A DNA stretch of 64,000 nucleotides from Caulobacter sp. S45 (GCF_009765965.1 NZ_LMUL01000017.1:24651-88650), one strand, 5' to 3'. Counted from the stretch's first letter, positions 1-9,809 are shown. The notes: generated by a model from the sequence alone, not told the origin. Translations and numbers: made by a program.

Positions 1-930
1 AAGTTCCTCGAAGCTGTTGGGCAGGTCGGCGCCGGCGTTGAGCAGCACCGGCACATGGGCGGCGGCGATCTCGGGGGCGACCATCCAGCCCTCTTCCGCG
101 CTTTCCAGGATCAGCTTCAGCTTCTCCTCGCGGGCGAGCTTGAGCAGCTGATGGATGTCGTTGGCGCGGTGGACGCTGACCACCAGGGGCTCGCGCCCCT
201 CGACGACCGGGATCAGCGCCTCCATGTCCTCGCGCGACAGGCTGTAGGCGCGGCTCTGGCCATGATCGTAGGCGGCCTTGTTCTTGGCGTAGGTGCGCAC
301 GTCCTCGAACATGGCGCGCAGCAGCACGAACTCCGCCGCACGCGACCCGCCGGCCAGGTGCGCGCCCTCCTCGCCCATCACCAGGATCATGCCGGCGTGG
401 TCCTTGCGGATCAGGTCGGGACCCTGGCCGAGATGGATCACCGCCGCCTGGCCGGCGAACAGCATGTCCTTGCGGGCGCCGGCGCGGTCATGGGGCATGT
501 CGGGGGTGACGATGGCGTCGGTGACGCCGCCGAGCCGCACGATCGGGATCAGCAGCGAGGCCGGGTTGATCGCGTACTGGATATCGAAGGCGGCGCTCAG
601 CCTGTCGCTGGCGGTGGAGTCGTCATTGGCCGCCGTCACCCCGTCGGCCACGTCGGCGGTGGCCAGCGCGGTGTTGGAGGCGATCAGTCCGGGCGTCACG
701 ATCTGGCCGTGGGCGTCGATCACGCGGGCGCCGGCCGGCACCGGAAGCGAGGCTCCGACGCCGGTAATCTTGCCGCCCGAGACCAGCACGGTCCCCGAGG
801 CGATCTCGCCGGCCGGACCCAGGCTGTAGATATGGGCGTTGGTGATCGCCAGGGTCTGGGCGGTCGCGGCGCCGGCGATAGCTGCGGTGGCGACGCTCGC
901 GGCCAGCGCGATGAGCAGATTGCGGTTCAT
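1..930 (-). CDS. Amidohydrolase-family secreted protein, C-terminal part outside window
   Basis: Open on the minus strand from an ATG at 930 to the left window edge without a stop (310 codons visible), so the C-terminus is missing. The protein begins with a typical Sec signal peptide (MNRNLLIALAASVATAAIAG, cleavage near AATAQ) and continues with the beta-sandwich entry of metal-dependent amidohydrolases (AITNAHIYSLGPAGEI, then GARVIDAHGQIVTPGLI). Where the family normally has the metal-binding HxH (PGxxDxHxH) this protein reads PGLIASNTALA, so the usual zinc ligands are absent there. This suggests a degenerate or divergent member that may need its neighbour. It starts one base after the stop of the upstream amidohydrolase, so the two are almost certainly co-transcribed and translated together. 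The family is secure; the substrate is unknown. Confidence 0.8.
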   Translation of the reverse strand, partial: MNRNLLIALAASVATAAIAGAATAQTLAITNAHIYSLGPAGEIASGTVLVSGGKITGVGASLPVPAGARVIDAHGQIVTPGLIASNTALATADVADGVTAANDDSTASDRLSAAFDIQYAINPASLLIPIVRLGGVTDAIVTPDMPHDRAGARKDMLFAGQAAVIHLGQGPDLIRKDHAGMILVMGEEGAHLAGGSRAAEFVLLRAMFEDVRTYAKNKAAYDHGQSRAYSLSREDMEALIPVVEGREPLVVSVHRANDIHQLLKLAREEKLKLILESAEEGWMVAPEIAAAHVPVLLNAGADLPNSFEEL

Positions 931-931
931 C

Positions 932-2392
<1,461 letters not shown>

Positions 2393-2763
2393 GGCCAGCC
2401 ACGTCCCCCGTACTTCCAGCGTCCGGCATCTGACCCAAGCCCGCCGCGGCTGTCCAGCTTGTGGTCGATAGTCGTGGGCAGGAAAGGTGCAGGCGCCTCG
2501 ATCTGGGCTGTCGTCGCATCCCCCGAGAGTTCGTCCTGCGCGGCGTGTCTGCGAATGGCGATCCCCGACCTGAAGGCCTCGGATAGGCTGCGATGACAGC
2601 TTGGTTAAGCCTGCGCCCGACCCAAGAAGTTACCAAGTCATTGATTTTTCAGGGCTCAACTTCTTCGGGTAGCTAACCCCGGTTTAAGGATATGCATGCC
2701 ATATGAGCCTGCACAAAGTGCGACGGACACTCCCGTCGTCATAAGGGCGGGACGTTGGTGTCG
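2393..2763. other. Intergenic region between divergent amidohydrolase and divK
   Basis: No convincing gene here; open frames are weak and lack ribosome binding sites. It must hold the divergent promoters of the amidohydrolase pair and of divK-pleD. The only clear motif is the CtrA-like box at 2673-2687. Confidence 0.6.
2673..2687 (+). promoter_or_regulatory. Near-consensus CtrA box upstream of divK
   Basis: The sequence reads CTAA-CCCCGGT-TTAA, one mismatch from the Caulobacter CtrA full site TTAA-N7-TTAA, 77 bp before the divK start. divK is a known CtrA-activated gene in Caulobacter crescentus, so the position makes sense. Binding is inference. Confidence 0.5.
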
Positions 2764-3132
2764 ATGACGGCGAAAAAGGTCCTCATCGTGGAAGACAACG
2801 AGCTCAATATGAAGCTCTTCCACGATCTGCTGGACGCACAGGGCTACGACACGCTGCAGACCCGCGAGGGCCTGTCGGCCCTGTCGCTGGCGCGCGAGCA
2901 CCGCCCCGACCTGATATTGATGGACATTCAGTTGCCGGAGATATCGGGCCTGGAAGTCACCAAGTGGCTGAAGGAGGACCGTGAGCTGGCGCATATCCCG
3001 GTCATCGCCGTCACCGCCTTCGCCATGAAGGGCGACGAGGAACGTATCCGCCAAGGCGGATGCGAGGCCTACATCTCCAAGCCGATCTCGGTCGGCTACT
3101 TCCTCGACACGGTCCGGCGGTTCCTGGGATAA
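2764..3132 (+). CDS. divK: Single-domain response regulator DivK
   Basis: A 122-residue stand-alone receiver domain, nearly the same as Caulobacter DivK (I recognise the runs [41 protein letters not shown] and [13 protein letters not shown]). The phosphoacceptor is Asp54 in LMDIQLPE, the acidic pocket is E10-D11, and the conserved Thr and Lys are in VTAFAMKG and SKPIS. In Caulobacter, DivK shuttles phosphate between PleC and DivJ, binds DivL, and controls the CckA-ChpT-CtrA pathway and polar differentiation. I chose the ATG at 2764 because it gives the family N-terminus [13 protein letters not shown]; GTG 2758 and TTG 2755 are in frame upstream. pleD follows 10 bp downstream, so they form one operon. 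A CtrA-like box lies upstream. Confidence 0.95.
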   Translation: MTAKKVLIVEDNELNMKLFHDLLDAQGYDTLQTREGLSALSLAREHRPDLILMDIQLPEISGLEVTKWLKEDRELAHIPVIAVTAFAMKGDEERIRQGGCEAYISKPISVGYFLDTVRRFLG

Positions 3133-3142
3133 GGAGCAAGCC

Positions 3143-4507
3143 ATGTCCGCGCGCATCCTGGTTGTCGACGATATCGAGGCCAATGTCCGCCTGCTGGAAG
3201 CCAAGCTGACGGCCGAATACTACGACGTCTTCAGCGCCCATGACGGCCCGAGCGCGCTCGCCGCCGCCGCCGAGATTCATCCCGACATCATCCTGCTCGA
3301 CGTCATGATGCCAGGCCTGGACGGGTTCGAGGTCTGCCGCCGGCTGAAGGCCGATTCCGCCACCCGCCATATCCCCGTGGTGCTGGTCACAGCGCTCGAC
3401 GGTCGCCAGGACCGCCTGACCGGGCTCAAGGCCGGCGCGGACGACTTCCTCAACAAGCCGATCGACGACGTGGCCCTGTTCGCCCGCGTGCGCAGCCTGA
3501 CCCGGTTGAAGCTGGTGATCGACGAACTGCGCCAGCGCGAAGCGTCCGGGCGGCGGATCGGCGTGATCGAGGACGTCGCCAGCCGGCTCGGCGGCGGCGG
3601 TGGCCGGATCATCATCGCCGACGACCACGAGCGCCAAGGCCGCCGCATCGCCGACGAGCTTGCGGCGGAGCATCGTCCCGTCATCGAGGCCGATCCCGAA
3701 CGCGCCCTGATGGCGGCGCGGGGCCGGGCGGACCTGCTGATCGTCAATATCGCTTCCAGCAGCTTCGATGGTTTGCGCCTGGCCGCCCAGGTCCGTTCGG
3801 ACGAAAGCACACGCCATCTACCGATCTTGATCGTCTACGAACCGACCGATCGGCAACGGGCGCTGAAGGGGCTGGAGATCGGGGTCAACGATCTGATCGC
3901 CAAACCGATCGATCCGGAGGAACTGTCCGCCCGCGCGCGCACCCTGATCCGGCAGAAGCGCTACACCGACTTCCTGCGCAACAACCTGGACAACAGCCTG
4001 GAACTGGCGGTCACCGATCCGCTGACCGGCCTGCACAACCGCCGCTACATGAACGGCCAGCTTTCGGGTCTGGTGCGGCGCGCGGCGCTGGGCGGCGATC
4101 CGGTGGCGACGCTGCTGGTGGACATCGACCACTTCAAGCGCATCAACGACAGCTTCGGCCACGATGTGGGCGACGAGGTGCTGCGCGAGTTCGCCGTGCG
4201 GCTCGCCACCAACGTCCGCGCCATCGACCTGCCGTGCCGCACGGGCGGCGAGGAGTTCGTGGTGGTCATGCCCGACACGCCGCTGGCCGCCGCCGAGATC
4301 GTCGCCGAGCGCCTGCGTCTGCACGTGTCTGGCTCGCCCTTCCACGTCGCGGGCGTGGAAGACCTGATGCACGTGACCATCTCGGTGGGCGTCGCCTGCA
4401 CGTTAGGCGAAGGCGATACGCCCGAAGCCCTGCTCAAGCGCTCCGACGAAGCCGTCTACGAGGCCAAGGCCAAGGGCCGCAACACGGTGATCGCGCGCGC
4501 GGCGTGA
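3143..4507 (+). CDS. pleD: Diguanylate cyclase response regulator PleD
   Basis: A 454-residue protein with the PleD architecture REC-REC-GGDEF. The first receiver has phosphoacceptor Asp53 (ILLDVMMPG). The second, about residues 150-275, is the adaptor receiver used for dimerisation. The cyclase domain covers about 285-454 and has the active-site motif GGEEF at 368-372, the variant known in Caulobacter PleD. The product-inhibition site RxxD is present as RAID nine residues upstream. The enzyme makes cyclic di-GMP from two GTP at the differentiating pole, driving loss of the flagellum and stalk growth. It sits 10 bp after divK with a ribosome site AAGGAG at 3131-3136. Both proteins respond to the PleC/DivJ kinases in Caulobacter. 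Confidence 0.95.
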   Translation: MSARILVVDDIEANVRLLEAKLTAEYYDVFSAHDGPSALAAAAEIHPDIILLDVMMPGLDGFEVCRRLKADSATRHIPVVLVTALDGRQDRLTGLKAGADDFLNKPIDDVALFARVRSLTRLKLVIDELRQREASGRRIGVIEDVASRLGGGGGRIIIADDHERQGRRIADELAAEHRPVIEADPERALMAARGRADLLIVNIASSSFDGLRLAAQVRSDESTRHLPILIVYEPTDRQRALKGLEIGVNDLIAKPIDPEELSARARTLIRQKRYTDFLRNNLDNSLELAVTDPLTGLHNRRYMNGQLSGLVRRAALGGDPVATLLVDIDHFKRINDSFGHDVGDEVLREFAVRLATNVRAIDLPCRTGGEEFVVVMPDTPLAAAEIVAERLRLHVSGSPFHVAGVEDLMHVTISVGVACTLGEGDTPEALLKRSDEAVYEAKAKGRNTVIARAA

Positions 4508-4534
4508 CGCCTCTCGGCCGGTCCCGGTTCGCCT

Positions 4535-5623
4535 TCAGTTGGCGAAATTGACCATCGACTTGATCGATTCGTACGGGTCGCCGTAGCCAAGCGCGATGGA
4601 GTCGATGGCCACGGTCTTCTGATCTTCCGGGTCATAGCGCACGGGAAACTCCGCACCGACGTGAGCGATGCGGGCCGCCTTCTCGGGCGACGACAGGCTG
4701 GTGGTCAATTCCGTGCGGTAGGGCCAGCCCCGCTCGGGCGTCACCTCCAGCTCCAGCTTCCACTTGCTGAAGCCGCGGGCGGCCAGGACCGGCTCGCCCA
4801 TCGCTATGTGCTCGGCCGCCTTCACCACCGCCTTCGCCTTGGCCCCGGCCTTGAGGATTTGTGGCCCGAGCACCAGGGCGTCGAGCCGGTTCATCCCGCG
4901 CGGCAAGGTCTGGCCGCCGGTCATGGAGGGGGGCAGGATCGTCACGGCGGAACGGTCGTTGGGATCGATCTGCACATAGACCCGGTCGCCGGCGTCCAGG
5001 CTCTGACCCGGGATCGCGTCGGCGGTCACCCGTCGTTTCGGCGCGCCGATCGCGTCCAGCTCCAGGCTGACGACAGGGGAACCGGTGATCGAGGAGGTCG
5101 AGATCACTTCGCCTACGCCGAGTTCCCCCTTCAATGCGGGTGGCGGCGTGGGGGCCTGCGCCGCGCCGGCGGTCGAGCCGCCCATGGTCTGGAACGCCGC
5201 CATGGCCTGGGCCTGGCCGGCGAGCGCCTGCGCCGCCATGTTGGCGAAGGCCGGCGGGAGGTTGGCGAAGGTGTCCGCGACGACGCCGGAAGTCAGCCTG
5301 GCCTTGCTGAGGTCGGCCGGGTCGTAGACGATGTTGACGATATCGCCGGGCCGGGGAATGGAGCCCAGGTCCAGGATTTGGACCGCGGTCGCCTGCCGGG
5401 GTGGACCGCCCTGGATCACCTCAAGTTCTATGCGCATCTGGGGCCGGTCGTTGACGGTGACGCCGGTCTGCGACGCCCGCAGCACGCGAGCCATCCCCGG
5501 CGCACCGCTCTTCAGCAGCTTGGCGTTGCCCATGGTGCGGCGGATCAGCGGCACGAACACCAGTATCATCACGACAACGACAATGATCGGCAGCACGATC
5601 GGCGCCAGCATCAACAATCCCAT
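4535..5623 (-). CDS. Membrane-anchored protein of unknown function (DUF3592-like repeats)
   Basis: A 362-residue protein with one N-terminal membrane segment (residues about 5-27, very rich in Ile and Val), followed by Arg-Arg and a soluble part. Two or three similar beta-rich units follow, each with a pattern such as ELEVIQGGPPRQATA..LDLGSIPRPGDIVNIVYDPADLSKA, then SLELDAIGAPKRRVTA....AGDRVYVQIDPNDRSAV, then RTELTTSLSSPEKAARIA..GAEFPVRYDPEDQKTVAID. This 'vector for pressure/volume' type of repeat resembles DUF3592-like OB-type domains with a V.YDP motif. Function is unknown. It converges on pleD (27 bp between stops) and is divergent from nothing obvious. The start at 5623 gives the membrane anchor; internal Met5 is an alternative. 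Confidence 0.75.
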   Translation of the reverse strand: MGLLMLAPIVLPIIVVVVMILVFVPLIRRTMGNAKLLKSGAPGMARVLRASQTGVTVNDRPQMRIELEVIQGGPPRQATAVQILDLGSIPRPGDIVNIVYDPADLSKARLTSGVVADTFANLPPAFANMAAQALAGQAQAMAAFQTMGGSTAGAAQAPTPPPALKGELGVGEVISTSSITGSPVVSLELDAIGAPKRRVTADAIPGQSLDAGDRVYVQIDPNDRSAVTILPPSMTGGQTLPRGMNRLDALVLGPQILKAGAKAKAVVKAAEHIAMGEPVLAARGFSKWKLELEVTPERGWPYRTELTTSLSSPEKAARIAHVGAEFPVRYDPEDQKTVAIDSIALGYGDPYESIKSMVNFAN

Positions 5624-5767
5624 GTCCCACCCCGGAATGACGCCGGCTCCGCCAGCGAGTACTGGATATCGGGGACGGATCGGTGCGCGCCGCGCTCATC
5701 ACAGCCCCCGCGTTAAAAAGCGTGACTGCAACTTTCGATCCGCCGGAACGTGTATTTTGGCGGGCGC

Positions 5768-6268
5768 CTACTTCTCGGCAGGGGTGTAGAAGTCGTACTC
5801 GGCGGAGTAGGGCACGCGGATCTGATCGCCGAGGTTATCGCCGTTGCAGGTTTTCGTGGGAGCCTGGCCGCCGGCGGTGTTCAGGCGCTGGACAAAGACC
5901 ACACGCGCAAACAGGCCGGGGCCGCTGGTGGCCTTCGCCGACAGCAGCAGCCAGTCGATGGATGCGGCGTCGGGGCTGGCCGCCTTGGCGCGGACCTCGC
6001 CGACGACCTTGCCGCCGTCCGCCGCTTCCCAGGTCGGGCCGGCGTAGTGGCGGCCGATCGCTTTACCCCCCGCGTCGAGCAGGGTGGCCTGGGGCGCGAC
6101 GAAGCGCCAGCCGTACTGGCCGGGACTGTCGGCGGGCTGCTCGCAGGCATAGGTCTGGACGCCCCGGCCCTCAGCCCGGAGGGCCAGGACCGCGCCGGCT
6201 GGAACAGCCAGTTGCACGGGCGCGGCCGGCGCCGTCGCCGCGAGGGCGGCGATCAGGGTCGCGATCAT
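5768..6268 (-). CDS. DUF3455-family secreted protein
   Basis: A 166-residue protein with a short N-terminal signal (MIATLIAALAATAPAAP). The body matches the DUF3455 pattern as I recall it: PAGAVLALRAEGRGVQTYACEQ, WRFVAPQATLLDAGGKAIGRHYAGPTWEAADGG, DWLLLSAKATSGPGLFARVVFVQRLNTAGGQAP, with two conserved Cys (YACEQ and KTCNGD). Members are exported proteins of unknown function in bacteria and fungi. It stands alone on the minus strand between the DUF3592-like gene and rpmG. No catalytic residues can be named. Confidence 0.8.
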   Translation of the reverse strand: MIATLIAALAATAPAAPVQLAVPAGAVLALRAEGRGVQTYACEQPADSPGQYGWRFVAPQATLLDAGGKAIGRHYAGPTWEAADGGKVVGEVRAKAASPDAASIDWLLLSAKATSGPGLFARVVFVQRLNTAGGQAPTKTCNGDNLGDQIRVPYSAEYDFYTPAEK

Positions 6269-6348
6269 GGATCGACCTCAAGGCTTAAAGTGACATCGGG
6301 CGAGACGCTTAGCGTACCTCCGATGCGCAAGCCACTGGCGATCAAACG

Positions 6349-6374
6349 AAAAACGCCCGGCCGAGGCCGGGCGT
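6349..6374 (-). terminator. Rho-independent terminator of rpmG
   Basis: Nine-base-pair stem (6353-6361 with 6366-6374, loop CGAG), very GC-rich, followed on the minus strand by a run of five T. It lies 27 bp after the rpmG stop. Confidence 0.8.
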
Positions 6375-6400
6375 GTTCGTCCGTCGAAGCCGGCGAACGC

Positions 6401-6568
6401 CTACTTGATCTTGCCTTCGCGGAACTCGACGTGCTTGCGCACGACGGGATCGTACTTCTTCAGCACCATCTTTTCGGTCTTGGTGCGGGCGTTCTTCTTG
6501 GTGACATAGAAGAAGCCGGTGTCCGCCGACGAGTTCAGGCGGATCTTGATGGAAGCCGGTTTGGCCAT
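6401..6568 (-). CDS. rpmG: 50S ribosomal protein bL33
   Basis: A 55-residue basic protein, the normal length of bL33, starting [20 protein letters not shown] and ending EFREGKIK. The motif [12 protein letters not shown] and the following KMVLKKYDP are diagnostic. This is the Zn-independent form, as it lacks the paired CxxC motifs. Start chosen at the ATG that gives MAKP; an upstream in-frame extension exists but is not conserved in the family. It is followed by a strong terminator and is probably monocistronic. Confidence 0.95.
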   Translation of the reverse strand: MAKPASIKIRLNSSADTGFFYVTKKNARTKTEKMVLKKYDPVVRKHVEFREGKIK

Positions 6569-6976
6569 GGCGTAGCTCCGAGCGCCGGCCAACCGAGCGA
6601 TGCCGGGCCGGTAAAATAGAGGCGGGGAACATACTCACGCAGGCGCACGAGTCAATGCGCATGCTTGGCCGCACGACACGATGGCGACCTATCGGTTTTC
6701 ACCTAGAAAAACGGATGCGTAAAACTGTACGTGGCGGTCCAGTTTTACTCTCCTGCCGAAGATGTCCAAGTCTTCGCGGGGGTGTTGGACGGGATCGTCT
6801 AATCAACGAAACGGCTATTGCCGCGCAACGGGAAGCGTGTTTCCCTGGTTGGATTGAGATCGCACGTTAGATGCGGTGTGAGGAAACGAACAGGAGACGG
6901 CGATGATAACGCTGTTGCTTGGCGTATTACGAAACGTGATGGCGGCCTGCCACGAGGGAATGAGCCTTTACGGGCA
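6569..6976. other. Intergenic region upstream of rpmG
   Basis: About 400 bp without a gene I can support. The rpmG promoter must be near its right-hand end. Small open frames at 6655-6870 (+) and 6818-7006 (+) have no recognisable product and poor ribosome sites. Confidence 0.5.
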
Positions 6977-7135
6977 CGCTGGTCTGCGATTTTGACCAGC
7001 GCATAGGGGCATGGGTCTTCGGTTCGATCCGAAGGCCCTGCAGTCACCGTCATGGGCCTACCGGAATCAGCCGGTGATGGCGGGCGGGGCTCGATCTTGT
7101 GGCGGCGGCCTAAGGGCCGCCGCCATTTCATTTTC
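6977..7135 (+). ncRNA. Candidate structured small RNA with terminator
   Basis: Four hairpins follow one another. Hairpin 1 pairs 6977-6984 with 6994-7001 (8 bp perfect). Hairpin 2 pairs 7013-7022 with 7029-7038 (10 bp). Hairpin 3 has an outer stem 7047-7053 with 7077-7083 and an inner stem 7060-7064 with 7071-7075. The last is a GC-rich 10-bp stem, 7101-7110 with 7115-7124, followed by ATTTCATTTT. Hairpins 2 and 3 each contain a pair that is G-U if the plus strand is transcribed but A-C if the minus strand is, which favours a plus-strand RNA ending near 7135. The 5' end is unknown and could lie upstream of 6977. It does not show the signatures of 6S, tmRNA, RNase P or SRP RNA. The alternative is a 3' untranslated region of the cyclophilin gene on the minus strand. 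Confidence 0.45.
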
Positions 7136-7145
7136 AGCTCTAGAG

Positions 7146-7613
7146 CTAAGCTTTGTCCTGGGTGCGCATCGAGACGATCTTGCCCGGCGTGCGCGGCGGC
7201 TCGCCCTTGGGCAGCGCGTCCACGTGATCCATCCCTTCGATCACCTCGCCCCACACCGTGTACTGGTTGTCGAGGAAGCCGGCGTCGTCGAAGCAGATGA
7301 AGAACTGGCTGTTGGCCGTGTTCGGGCTGTTGGTCCGCGCCATCGAGCAGACGCCGCGCACGTGAGGCTCGCTGGAGAACTCGGCCTTCAGGTTGGGTTT
7401 GTCGGAGCCGCCGCTGCCGGTCCCGGTGGGATCGCCGCCCTGGGCCATGAAGCCGGGGATCACCCGGTGGAACACCACGCCGTCATAGAAGCCGTCATTG
7501 GCCAGCTCGGTGATGCGGGCCACGTGGCCGGGGGCCAGATCGGGTCGTAGGCGGATGACGACGGGGCCGCTCTCCAGGGTCATCAGCAAAGTGTTTTCGG
7601 GGGTGTCGGTCAT
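7146..7613 (-). CDS. Cyclophilin-type peptidyl-prolyl cis-trans isomerase
   Basis: A 155-residue cytoplasmic cyclophilin without a signal peptide. Core motifs are present: YDGVVFHRVIPGFMAQGGDPTGTG (catalytic Arg in FHRV and Gln in MAQGGDP), GVCSMARTNSPNTANSQFFICF, and LDNQYTVWGEVIEGMDHVD. It catalyses cis-trans isomerisation of Xaa-Pro bonds to help folding. The start MTDTPENTLLMTLESG has an alternative Met11. It is divergent from the lytic transglycosylase gene at 7771, with the CtrA-type box between them. Confidence 0.92.
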   Translation of the reverse strand: MTDTPENTLLMTLESGPVVIRLRPDLAPGHVARITELANDGFYDGVVFHRVIPGFMAQGGDPTGTGSGGSDKPNLKAEFSSEPHVRGVCSMARTNSPNTANSQFFICFDDAGFLDNQYTVWGEVIEGMDHVDALPKGEPPRTPGKIVSMRTQDKA

Positions 7614-7731
7614 CGATAGGCGGCCTTTGTTATGGTCGAAATGTCTCTAACGCACGGGCTGGCGAGATCGAAGCTTCCGTTTTCACGGCCGAGCCCACGC
7701 GCAAGGGAAGTTAAGTCGCCGACCCGGCAAA

Positions 7732-7746
7732 TTAAACCGACGTTAA
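7732..7746 (+). promoter_or_regulatory. Perfect CtrA box TTAA-N7-TTAA
   Basis: TTAA at 7732-7735 and TTAA at 7743-7746 are separated by exactly 7 bp (ACCGACG), the full CtrA recognition site of Caulobacter. It lies 24 bp before the lytic transglycosylase start, and 118 bp upstream of the divergent cyclophilin start. A site this close to a start may overlap the promoter and could activate or repress. Confidence 0.6.
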
Positions 7747-7770
7747 CCGTACACCCGGCAAATCCTGCCT

Positions 7771-8598
7771 ATGGATATCGGCCAGATCGGAGGGCTCGGC
7801 GGGGTCGAGCAAGCGATCAAGCGCGCGGCCTCCGCAACGGGCGTCGATTTCGGCTTCCTGATGCGCACGGCTCGGCGTGAAAGCGGATTCGACGCCGGCG
7901 CCCACGCCTCCACCTCCTCGGCCGCCGGCCTGTTCCAGTTCGTTGAGCAGACCTGGCTGTCGACCCTCAAGCGGCACGGCCCGGCCCATGGCTACGCCCG
8001 CTACGCCGACCTGATCTCCCAGGGCGCCGATGGGCGGTTCTTCGTCCCCCAGGGCGCCGAGGCGCGCAAGACGATCATGGACCTGCGCTACGATCCGCAT
8101 GCGGCCGCGACTATGGCGGGAGAGCTGGCGTCGGATCACGCGGCCTATCTACGCGGGCGGGTCGGACGCGAACCCACCGGCGGAGAACTCTACGCCGCCC
8201 ATTTCCTGGGGCCGCAGGGTTCGGCCCGGCTGATCGAAGCCTACAACCGCAATCCCAACGTGACTGCCGCGACCCTGTTGCCCGACGCGGCGGGCGCCAA
8301 CCATGGCGTGTTCTACCATTCGGGCCGCGCCCTGACCGTGGCCGAGGTCTACGCCAATCTCAGCCGCACGGGCGGCGACGTGGCGGTGCAGATGGCGGCG
8401 GCCAACGATCCGGGCGAGGGCGCCTTCACCGCCTACGCCGGGGCCGCGCACACCGAGCGGCTGAAGGAGGAGGAGATGCTGGTCAACTTCATCCTCAGCG
8501 ATCACGACAGCGGCGGCGGTTCGCCGGTCAATTCGATGTTCTCCTCGGAGATGCTGAGCCTGTTGTCCGAGGCGCGGACCCACCGTCGGGTTGAGTAA
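7771..8598 (+). CDS. SLT-type lytic transglycosylase (PleA-like)
   Basis: A 275-residue protein. Residues about 8-60 hold an SLT goose-type lysozyme domain: FGFLMRTARRESGFDAGAHASTSSAAGLFQFVEQTWL, with the catalytic Glu in RRESGF. AAHFLGPQGSARLIEAYNRNPN follows around residues 145-165. No signal peptide is seen, which is notable for a cell-wall enzyme. The length and layout resemble Caulobacter PleA, a transglycosylase homologue needed for pilus and flagellum assembly at the pole. I make that comparison from memory and leave the symbol empty. A perfect CtrA box directly upstream fits a cell-cycle-controlled polar function. DUF2336 gene 8652 follows in the same direction 53 bp later. Confidence 0.8.
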   Translation: MDIGQIGGLGGVEQAIKRAASATGVDFGFLMRTARRESGFDAGAHASTSSAAGLFQFVEQTWLSTLKRHGPAHGYARYADLISQGADGRFFVPQGAEARKTIMDLRYDPHAAATMAGELASDHAAYLRGRVGREPTGGELYAAHFLGPQGSARLIEAYNRNPNVTAATLLPDAAGANHGVFYHSGRALTVAEVYANLSRTGGDVAVQMAAANDPGEGAFTAYAGAAHTERLKEEEMLVNFILSDHDSGGGSPVNSMFSSEMLSLLSEARTHRRVE

Positions 8599-8651
8599 AT
8601 GCCCCATTAAGCTTGACGGCTCACACTGCGGTCCAATCCGCTAGGGAGGGG

Positions 8652-9809
8652 ATGTCCGTCGTGCGTACCGGGCTGAACGAAACCGATATCCGGGCGCTGG
8701 TTCGTGGCGAAACGCCAGATGAGCGCGCCCTGGCCGCTCACAAGCTTTGCCGACGCATCGAGGCGGGCGTTCCCGACGAGGAGCGCGAAGCCGCGGGCGA
8801 GGTGCTGCGGCTGATGGCGTTCGACGCCGCCGAACTGGTGCGCCGCGCCCTGGCCGTGACGCTGAAGACCTCCCCGCTGTTGCCGCGCGACGTGGCGGTG
8901 AGGTTGGCCCGCGACGTTGAGAGCGTCGCCCTGCCGATCCTGAGCTTCTCGCCTGCGTTCACCGACGAGGACCTGGCCGAGATCGTGCGGGTGAGCGACG
9001 AGCTCAAGCGGCTGGCCGTGGCCAAGCGTGCGACCCTGTCGGAAATGGTTACCGACGCGTTGGCGCTCCACGCTGGCGAAGAGGCGCTGAGAACCGCCTT
9101 CGCCAACGACAACGCCCATTTCACCGAAGCGGCGATGAAGCAGGCCCTGGCGCGGTTCAACCGCAGCGAGGCCATGGCCTTGGCGCTGGCCTATCGCAAG
9201 ATGCTGCCGGCCTCTATCTCCGAGAAGCTGGTCAGCCTGGTCAGCGATCAGGTGCGCCAGCGCCTGGTGGACCACCACGCGATCTCGCCCGAGACCGCGC
9301 TCACCATCGCCATCGGCGCCCGCGAGCGCGCCACGGTGGACCTCGTCGAGCAGGCGGCCCACATCTCGGATCTGGAAACCTTCGTCGCCCATCTGCGCGC
9401 CGCGGACAAGCTGACGCCGTCGCTGCTGCTGCGCGCGCTGGCGCACGGCAATATCGCGTTCCTGGAATGGGCCCTGGCCGATCTCGCGGACCTGCCGCAT
9501 CACCGGGTCTGGCTGATGGTGCACGACGGCGGGCCGCTGGGCCTCAAGGCGCTCTACGAGCGCGCCGTGCTGCCGTCCAACCTTTATCCGGCCTTTCGCG
9601 CCGGGATCGACACCTACCAGGCCCTGCAGCAGGAAGATGGCGAGCTCGACCTGCCGCGCTTCCAGCAGCGGATGCTGGAGCGCTTCCTGACCGGCGCGGC
9701 GACTGTCTCGCCGCCGGCCGACGTGGACTATCTGGTGGAGCGGATGGACAGCCTCGGCCTTCGCGATCGCCGCGCCGCCGAAGCCGCCAAGCGGACGATC
9801 GCGGCCTGA
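8652..9809 (+). CDS. DUF2336 protein
   Basis: A 385-residue, mostly alpha-helical soluble protein of the DUF2336 type common in Caulobacterales and other alphaproteobacteria. The repeated helical pattern LAAHKLCRRIEAG, AAELVRRALAVTLKTSPLLPRDVAVRLARDVESVALPIL suggests HEAT-like repeats. Start at ATG 8652 after the strong site GGGAGGGG; an earlier in-frame start at 8613 lacks one. No catalytic motif. A second DUF2336 gene lies at 12198-13298 on the other strand, with the NUDIX, Hpt and NAD kinase genes between. Function unknown; repeats of this type usually mediate protein binding. Confidence 0.8.
   Translation: MSVVRTGLNETDIRALVRGETPDERALAAHKLCRRIEAGVPDEEREAAGEVLRLMAFDAAELVRRALAVTLKTSPLLPRDVAVRLARDVESVALPILSFSPAFTDEDLAEIVRVSDELKRLAVAKRATLSEMVTDALALHAGEEALRTAFANDNAHFTEAAMKQALARFNRSEAMALALAYRKMLPASISEKLVSLVSDQVRQRLVDHHAISPETALTIAIGARERATVDLVEQAAHISDLETFVAHLRAADKLTPSLLLRALAHGNIAFLEWALADLADLPHHRVWLMVHDGGPLGLKALYERAVLPSNLYPAFRAGIDTYQALQQEDGELDLPRFQQRMLERFLTGAATVSPPADVDYLVERMDSLGLRDRRAAEAAKRTIAA

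Noticed and set aside
6977-7135. 6S RNA, SRP RNA, tmRNA or RNase P RNA
   Set aside because: None of the conserved loops or core sequences of these RNAs is present.
6799-7254. 151-codon minus-strand frame between rpmG and the cyclophilin gene
   Set aside because: Overlaps the cyclophilin gene in another frame and the hairpin region; no domain.
8596-8610. CtrA box upstream of the first DUF2336 gene (TAAA-N7-TTAA)
   Set aside because: Too degenerate, and it overlaps the stop of the preceding gene.
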